Source: Seiridium cupressi (taxonomy: Eukaryota > Ascomycota > Sordariomycetes > Amphisphaeriales > Sporocadaceae). From it: a stretch of 64,000 nt of DNA. This document shows positions 57,389-64,000 of this stretch, piece by piece. The stretch lies in contig JARVKI010000064.1 of the NCBI GenBank assembly GCA_036674765.1, forward strand, positions 186,001-250,000. Direction: 5' to 3'. The translations under genes and the position numbers were made by a program. A model generated the notes under the pieces. The model did not search any database, was not told the origin of the DNA, and saw only the letters and a program-made list of their open reading frames with translations. Each line of letters starts with the position of its first letter. The first letter of the stretch is position 1.

Positions 57389-60156
57389 ATGTCAAGCTTT
57401 ATGCGGCGGTCGATAGGCCTCGCGCGCATCACGAAATCCTCCCTCAATGCCTACGCACGCTCGAGTGTGAGGACCAGCAGCTTCTCCCAGGTCCCGTCTG
57501 CTGTGTGGGCCGCGCGACACCAGCAGCTCCGCTACTACTCCAGCGACAAGCAGGACCCGAAGGAGCCGCCCAAGAAGGATGACGCCTCCGATCCAACGCC
57601 CGAGGTGAAGAACTCCTCATCGCCCGGCCCGACCGACGGCGCAGCCCCAAGTCAGAAAGAGCGCGCTCCATTGCCAGAAGGATGGGTCTACCTTTCCGAA
57701 GCCGAGCATGAGGAGTTGACAAAGGCCACAAAAGATAGCATGAAATGGCTCCCGAAATACAAGGGCCACGGCCCGGAGGACATAATTGAAGAATTGAAGG
57801 AGACCGGGGTGCCAAAGGAGCTCCAAGAGTTAATCCGCAAGAAGATGAACAACACGTTCACACTCAGGGACGCAGGGCAGTATATCAAGTCCATCAATTC
57901 TCTCTCAAACGACATCGCCAAAAGGTATGTGGAGAGGACACATGATGGCGACCCCTCCAAAGCTTCCGGCGAGAAGGGTAAGAAGTCTGAAGGTGAGGAA
58001 AAGTCATCTGCCGGACCCAGCTTCTTTGCACAACAGGCCGGTAAGCGTAAAGGCTCTGGCTCACAGGGCCAACCAGAAAGTCCGTTGAAGGGGAATGACT
58101 GGATGACAACCATCGTGGGATCTCTTATCGCCTACTACTTATATAACTCTATCTTTTCTGGCGACAGTCGCGAGATCACTTGGCAAGAGCTGCGCAAGAA
58201 CTTCTTGGACAAGGGCCTGGTCGAGAGAATGGTCGTCAGTGGCAACCAAGTCAGGGTCGATCTGAACATGGAGGCAACGCGGTCCATGTACCCTGATTCC
58301 GTTTCGACCAACCCGGGTTTCCACTACTACTTCTCTATTGGCTCCGTTGATGCTTTTGAACGACGATTAGATGAAGCTCAGCAGGAACTTGGAATTCCTT
58401 CTGCTGAAAGAATACCTGTCAGCTATCAAGGAACAACCGGCCTCGCGAGTCTCTTCCTGGCATTCGGACCCACCGTGCTTTTCGTCGGTCTACTCTACTG
58501 GGTGTCCCGTCGTGGACCCGGAGGCGGCGGCGCTGGCGGCGGCATGTTTGGCTTTGGCAAGAGTAAGGCAAAACGATTCAACCACGAGTCGGCGGTCAAG
58601 GTCAAGTTTTCGGACGTAGCGGGTATGGACGAGGCCAAGCAAGAGATTATGGAGTTTGTCAGCTTTCTGCAGAAGCCCGAGAAGTTCCAGAGGTTAGGCG
58701 CCAAGATCCCACGTGGCGCCATTCTTTCAGGTCCTCCTGGTACTGGTAAGACGCTACTGGCAAAGGCTACAGCCGGTGAATCTGGTGTCCCTTTCTTTAG
58801 TGTCAGCGGTTCAGAGTTTGTCGAGATGTTCGTTGGTGTCGGTGCTTCCAGAGTCCGAGATCTCTTTGCTACTGCGAGAAAGAACACGCCTTGCATCATC
58901 TTCATCGATGAGATCGATGCCATCGGTCGATCTCGTTCGGAGGGCGGCGGCAAATGGAGTGGCGGTAACGATGAACGCGAAGCTACCCTAAACCAGATCC
59001 TGACAGAGATGGATGGTTTCAACACAACGGAGCAAATAGTCGTGCTCGCCGGTACCAACAGAGCCGATGTCCTCGACAAGGCTTTAATGAGACCCGGTCG
59101 TTTCGATCGCCACATCAACATCGACAGACCTACGATGAGTGGCAGACAAGACATCTTTAAGGTTTATCTTAAGAAGGTCGTAACCAATGAGGAGATAGAG
59201 TACCTGAGTGGCAGACTTGCAGCTTTGACTCCTGGGTTCGCGGGTGCTGATATCGCGAACTGTGTCAACGAAGCCGCACTAGTCGGTAAGTTGTGTGCTA
59301 ATAAGCGATCCCATAGGTCACCTGCTAACTTTGTATAGCCGCGAGGGTCAATGCTGCCACCATCACCATGAAGCACTTTGAACAAGCCATCGAGCGTGTC
59401 ATCGGTGGTCTCGAGCGCAAATCACTTGTGCTGAGCCCCGAGGAGAAGAAGACGGTGGCTTACCACGAGGCGGGCCATGCCATCTGTGGTTGGTTCTTCA
59501 GATGGGCGGACCCTCTCCTGAAGGTGTCCATCATCCCACGTGGCCAGGGTGCTTTGGGTTACGCCCAGTATCTCCCGGGCGATGTCTACCTCATGACCGA
59601 GAGACAGCTCTTGGACCGCATGGCCATGACCCTTGGCGGTCGTATCTCAGAAGAACTCCACTTCACCACTGTCACCACCGGAGCCAGTGATGACTTCAAG
59701 AAGGTCACCAACATGGCAACAGCAATGGTCACGCAGTGGGGCATGTCGGAGAAGCTGGGACCGCTCCACTTCAACTCAAACGAGAACCAATTCCTCAAGC
59801 CCTTTGCGGAATCAACAGCCCAGACCATTGATGCCGAAGTACGGCGCATCATCGATGAGGCATACAAGCAGTGCAAGGACCTACTTGTAGAAAAGAAGAA
59901 GGAGGTGGGCATCGTTGCCGAGGAACTGCTGTCTAAGGAAGTCCTGACCCGAGACGACATGGTTCGTCTTCTTGGACCACGGCCGTTTGATGACCGTGAG
60001 GAGTTCAACAAGTACTTTGGCGTGGATGCAAAGAAACCTACACCTGGACAGGAGAGCATACCGCCTTCGCCACCCAATGATGGACTAGATCAGCCGCCTA
60101 TCCCACCACAGCCCACAATCTTCAAGGAGTTGAAAAGTGACGAGTTCAGGAGGTAA
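57389..60156 (+). CDS. AFG3: mitochondrial m-AAA protease subunit (Afg3/Yta12 type)
   Basis: This subunit belongs to the inner-membrane AAA protease that degrades unassembled membrane proteins and processes mitochondrial proteins. Exons 57389-59285 and 59339-60156 (intron 53 nt, GTAAGT, CTAAC branch, TAG) encode 904 residues. An Arg/Ser-rich mitochondrial presequence ([14 protein letters not shown]...) leads to two membrane helices at about residues 238-256 and 352-372. A Gly-rich linker follows, then the AAA domain: Walker A GPPGTGKT (about 448), Walker B IIFIDEID (about 503) and the second region of homology with RPGRFDR. The M41 peptidase has the zinc motif HEAGH (about 674). All catalytic residues are present. 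It could be the Afg3 or the Yta12 paralogue; the symbol is provisional. Confidence 0.94.
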
Positions 60157-61413
60157 CTAGCCCCATCTGCTCTGGGGCGTTAGGCAAGGGACATGGGGCT
60201 GGGACTAAACACCGCAGGGGGGCTCCCGGTGCGAGCTCTCCAAATTAGCAAAAGCTCTCAACTCATCTCATATGTGTATTGATACTGTGGCACTGAATGT
60301 ATAGGTGCTTTGTACAGATATATTCTATTAGATTAGATACTCATTGCAAGGAAACGGCGTAGGGTTCATTGTTGAAAGATGGGGGTTTTCACTGTGCATA
60401 GCTTCTAGCTCTTTCATGTGTCATTATAGGCCGCTGCCTTGGACCACCGTTGCGGAAGTTCCAGTTTTGGACAAAAGAAATGCGATACTGATTCTATCCA
60501 GGAGCCGGGATGCCATGTACGATGACAAAATCGATAATTGACTTTTCAGATTTGCCGCATCAGATCCCTTTACCCATGGCGCCAAGCGGGCGAGGTCCCA
60601 CTAGTACAGTCTGCCCAGGAAGCAAAATACCATTGCGACCCATAATATTCCATAGCCGGCGGCGACGCCTGCGATCTGTTTTTATCACGGCCTTCATCTT
60701 CACCCGGAACAGATACATGATGAGAATCAATAGAATAATAAAAACAAAAATAAGTGGCAATACGATGTATCACAGCACAAGGAGAGTCACTCAGAGGTTA
60801 TTTCGGTAACATTGTTTTTCTCGAAATGTGGATGAGTGTTGTCATCTGGCCGCTGGCAACAACGACATGGCATTTACCGTTCGGCTAGCACTAACTAGAC
60901 TAACTAGTCAACGACTCACGCAAATTTCTCCACAAAAGCTTTTGCCCCAGTCCCCACGTCATCTGGCAAGTCCCAGCGAAGGGAAAAGTGGGGTTTTCGG
61001 TTGGGCATATGATGGGCCATGAGTTGCGAGATAGTTCAAAGCCTATTTAGTTCTTCTAGTCCGCGGCCGCTTCATCACTCGCGACTCGATTCGTCCGTCC
61101 CCCCAAGGCTTTGCGAGTTTTCGTAAGCCAGGAGACATAGATTGCGTCCCGTATCAGATGTTAATGATCAGAGACATGTCGACTTTTTGTTTAGAGACCC
61201 CATATTCTCCATAACATTTATTTCCCTTGGGGGGGGGGGGGTTTTTTTCCCTCGCCTCCAACCCCGTCTCGCCTTATAGTTAGGCTACGAATAATCGCCT
61301 GATAATTTCAGACGACAGGGACCGTCACGTTCTGCCTCTGAAGCGGCCAAACTTGTCTCATACTGCTCTGTTCCATTGACGGTATCGTGAGGTTCACTAA
61401 CACCGATTTCGTC
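60157..61413. other. 1.3-kb intergenic region
   Basis: This holds the 3' flank of the m-AAA gene and the promoter of the BOR1-type gene. A G13-T7 tract lies at 61229-61248. Small frames near 60500-60800 show no family resemblance. Confidence 0.4.
61229..61248 (+). repeat. G13T7 homopolymer tract
   Basis: Thirteen guanines directly followed by seven thymines lie about 170 bp before the BOR1-type start codon. A G run this long is prone to sequencing and replication slippage. Confidence 0.8.
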
Positions 61414-63527
61414 ATGGCGTCTGATGGTGGCGATAAGCCGGACAGATGGTGGAAGATTCATCTGTTCCGTGGCATGATCAACGATATTCGTAGGCGAGTA
61501 CCTTATTACTGGAGCGATTGGGTTGATGCGTGGGATTATCGTGTCGTGCCGGCTACCGTGTACATGTATTTTGCCAAGTAAGTGCTCGTCATCCACGCCT
61601 TCGTACACAATGTCTTCGCTGAGAAGTCCACGGGGACTTTTGATTTCTTCATTTCATTTACATATCGCTCCTTGCGCTCGACTTGTATATATAATTTGAT
61701 GAGTGGCGCATTGACAATACCTTGGCAGCATCATGCCGGCTCTGGCTTTCTCGCTTGATATGTTCACCAAGACGAACATGCAGTACGGTGTCAATGAAGT
61801 ACTTCTTTCCTCTGTTCTTGGAGCCGTGGTGTTCGCACTCGTTGCGTGTCAGCCATTGGTCATCGTGGGCGTCACCGGTCCCATCACCGTGTTCAATTAG
61901 TAAGTCAACCCCCCCCCCCCCCTCGATGATCGATCTTTCAGAGCCATAATTAACACCAATGGTAGCACCGTTTACGATATCATGAACCCAACGGGCACGA
62001 ACTACCTTGCCTTCATGTGTTGGATTGGACTCTGGTCGCTCGTCTTCCACTGGATCCTCGCCATTACCAATTCATGCAACTGGCTGAAATACGTCACTCG
62101 CTTTCCTTGCGATATCTTTGGGTTCTACGTCGCTTTTATTTATCTGCAAAAGGGTATCCAGGTCCTCGAACGCTTCGGCAACGATTCGCCCTTCTATCTT
62201 TCGGTCATGGTGGCCCTTCTTGTTTTTATGATCGCCTATGCATGTGGTGAGCTTGGCGAGAGCCCGTTGTTCTGGCATCCAGTCAGGGTATTCTTGAAGG
62301 ATTACGGCACCCCATTGACCGTCATCTTTTTTACCGGCTTCATACATTTCGGTCGGATGGACTCGATTGATCTCGAGAAACTCCCGACTAGCAAGAGCTT
62401 TTTCCCGACTGCGGATAGGGGCTGGTTTATCCATTTCTGGGACATCAGCGTGAGCGATGTGTTTCTGGCTATTCCATTCGCTATTTTGCTTACTATTTTG
62501 TTTTGGTTCGATCATAATGGTATGTCCCTATCAAGAGATGGCATGCTTTACACAAAAAATAACAGCTAATGATCGTATAGTCTCTTCTCTGATTGCCCAA
62601 GGAACCGAATTTCCCCTTCGTAAGCCGGCGGGCTTCCATTGGGATCTCTTTCTGCTGGGCCTGACGACCGGTGTGGCTGGTCTGCTGGGTCTCCCATTCC
62701 CCAACGGTCTAATCCCGCAAGCCCCGTTCCACACCGAGTCGCTCTGCGTGACCAAAGTCGTCGTCGATACGGAGGAGAATGGCGACGAGAAGGGACACTA
62801 CACATACAAACCAACCCACGTCGTCGAGCAGCGCGTCTCGAACCTGGCACAAGGTCTACTGACACTCGGCACCATGTCCGGACCCTTGCTGGTGGTGCTG
62901 CACCTGATCCCTCAGGCCGTCCTGGCCGGCTTGTTCTTCATCATGGGGTACCAGGCCCTCGAGGGCAACGGCATCACGGCCAAGATCCTGTTCCTGCTCC
63001 GCGACAAGGCCCTGACGCCGAGCAACCACCCGCTGAAACAGATCCGTCGCCGCGGCGCCATATGGGGCTTCGTCGCGCTCGAGCTGGTCGGTTTCGGCGC
63101 CACGTTCGCCATCACGCAGACCGTGGCCGCCATCGGCTTCCCCGTCTTCATCCTGGCACTCATCCCCGTGCGGGCATTGCTGCTGCCCAAGATGTTCAGC
63201 AGGGAGGAACTTGGCATCTTGGATGCGCCGACCGCGAGTCCGTTCACCCTCGAGAGCGTCGGCGGCTCCTATGGGCACCAGGACGAGGGCATCACTGGAG
63301 AGGGCAGCGGCTCCGCTACGACGAGCGGGGAGGCGAGTGACACCCCGACGAGGGGAAACAGTGAGACGATGCTGGGCAGGAAGAGCGACGAGGAACTCGC
63401 CGAGTTGGGGCAGGCCAGCGGCGCTGGCGGGAGTGAGAAGGGAAAGGCTGTTGAGCTGGCCAGGGTCGGGACGGCAGGGAGTGGTGTAAGTAGACGTTTC
63501 CATAATGCAGGCAATGAGCCGGTCTAG
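61414..63527 (+). CDS. BOR1: BOR1-type borate / bicarbonate-family anion transporter
   Basis: Four exons (61414-61577, 61729-61899, 61966-62519, 62581-63527) encode 611 residues. The introns are 151, 66 and 61 nt, with GTAAGT/GTATGT donors. The protein belongs to the HCO3-transporter family (SLC4-like, PF00955): FRGMINDIRRRVPYYWSDW, VVPATVYMYFANIMPALAFS across intron 1, and VGVTGPITVFNYTVYDIM across intron 2 (the conserved substrate-site helix). HWDLFLLGLTTGVAGLLGLPFPNGLIPQAP and VEQRVSNLAQGLLTL follow. About 10-14 membrane segments are expected. Yeast Bor1 exports borate at the plasma membrane. The C-terminal 100 residues are Ser/Gly/Glu-rich and cytosolic. The ATG at 61414 (MASDGGDKPDRWW) is the first in frame. 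The gene appears complete. Confidence 0.93.
61909..61922 (+). repeat. C14 homopolymer tract in BOR1 intron 2
   Basis: Fourteen cytosines lie inside the 66-nt second intron, eight bases after its donor site. Because it is intronic, length change would not alter the protein but could affect splicing. Confidence 0.8.
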
Positions 63528-63911
63528 AGGGACTATTAGACGCGTGATTTTATCTTTCTATAAGCGACCCGCATAGATATGGCCGAGGAAGATTTGAAGA
63601 GCTTTGTTAGAGCAGAGTAGAGCTAGCTACAATGTCACTTGGAGATTCGAAGTTTTCTTCAAAAGCGATTCAAACAGAGATCTGACATTGAAGCCACGTT
63701 GAAGAGAAGTGGCTACATGGCTGCATTCATTGAAACGCGTCGTCTTCAAGATCCCATACAGATTCTAAGAAAACCACGTCGGAAGACCAAGCAGATGATC
63801 GTCGTACAGGGAATTCGGATCCCAGCCAGTCCACACAGAGACGCATAGCCCATGATGCATCCCCCCATCCTTAACGCCATGCCTCATTATGCCAAAACGC
63901 AAATCCACTCA
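63528..63911. other. convergent 3' spacer
   Basis: About 380 bp lie between the BOR1-type stop codon and the stop codon of a gene entering from the right edge. No feature is recognised. Confidence 0.4.
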
Positions 63912-64000
63912 TTACTCCTCGTCACTACTATCAATAATAAATCCTGCCTTAGCCCTTGGCCTCCGGCAAGCAGCAGGCTTCGACACCGGGATATCCTCGT
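63912..64000 (-). CDS. 3' tip of a gene running off the window
   Basis: A minus-strand frame open to the window edge ends EDIPVSKPAACRRPRAKAGF then IIDSSDEE and a TAA at 63912-63914. A basic patch followed by an acidic SSDEE end is a common C-terminus of nuclear proteins, and the frame has coding-like composition. Only 28 residues are visible, so no family can be given. It would be convergent with the BOR1-type gene. Confidence 0.45.
   Translation of the reverse strand, partial: EDIPVSKPAACRRPRAKAGFIIDSSDEE

Noticed and set aside
1..64000. CRISPR arrays, insertion sequences or bacterial operons
   Set aside because: The window is eukaryotic (spliceosomal introns, fungal families) and no regularly spaced repeats were seen.

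Overview
The window reads as a chromosome segment of a filamentous ascomycete (Pezizomycotina). Genes are mostly interrupted by short spliceosomal introns (about 50-190 nt) with GTAAGT/GTGAGT-type donors, CTGAC/CTAAC-like branch sites and CAG/TAG acceptors. The set includes several fungal-specific families: Zn2Cys6 regulators, DHA1/DHA2 MFS transporters, a Mid2-like Ser/Thr-rich membrane protein, PGA2, LOC1 and a MARVEL protein. The class cannot be fixed from sequence alone. Protein wording and one regulator resembling Fusarium FTF1/FTF2 lean towards Sordariomycetes.

Layout. The first 5.5 kb holds a decaying metabolic patch: a BBE-like FAD oxidoreductase with a frame break, a DHA2 MFS transporter with an internal deletion and two one-base frameshifts, and an N-terminal fragment of a GMC oxidoreductase. 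After an AT-rich gap come a 972-aa GAR (Gas2-related) domain protein (7.4-10.3 kb), a Zn2Cys6 regulator with a 14-nt microexon (11.9-14.2 kb), and a divergently transcribed, apparently intact BBE-like FAD oxidoreductase (15.1-16.6 kb). A small basic nuclear-type protein (17.7-18.5 kb) and a DHA1 MFS transporter (19.6-21.4 kb) follow. The transporter is convergent with malic enzyme (21.8-23.9 kb). After a 3.7-kb gap lies a conserved but functionally unknown Cys-rich protein (27.5-30.5 kb).

The stretch from 30.5 to 34.9 kb has no intact gene and carries broken coding-like frames. Two divergent housekeeping pairs follow: PGA2 / CENP-S (MHF1) at 34.9-36.2 kb and HIS3 / LOC1 at 41.2-43.0 kb. Between them is a MARVEL-domain protein (39.1-40.0 kb). 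Gaps of 3-4.5 kb around these genes are AT-rich and gene-poor. The right part holds a Mid2-like protein (47.5-49.1 kb), a large six-exon FTF-like Zn2Cys6 factor (51.6-54.7 kb), and two broken genes of fungal-specific families lying 5' end to 5' end (55.4-56.5 kb). These are followed by an m-AAA protease subunit (57.4-60.2 kb), a BOR1-type borate/bicarbonate transporter (61.4-63.5 kb), and the 3' tip of another gene at the window edge.

How the genes relate. Most are independent housekeeping genes: histidine synthesis, ribosome assembly, kinetochore and DNA repair, ER trafficking, mitochondrial proteolysis and C4 metabolism. The accessory signal is concentrated at 0-5.5 kb, 11.9-16.6 kb (regulator plus oxidase), 30.5-34.3 kb and 55.4-56.5 kb, where decay by frameshift, deletion and stop codons is visible while neighbouring housekeeping genes are intact. 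Splice models were derived by hand from frame continuity and consensus sites. No transcript data were available.
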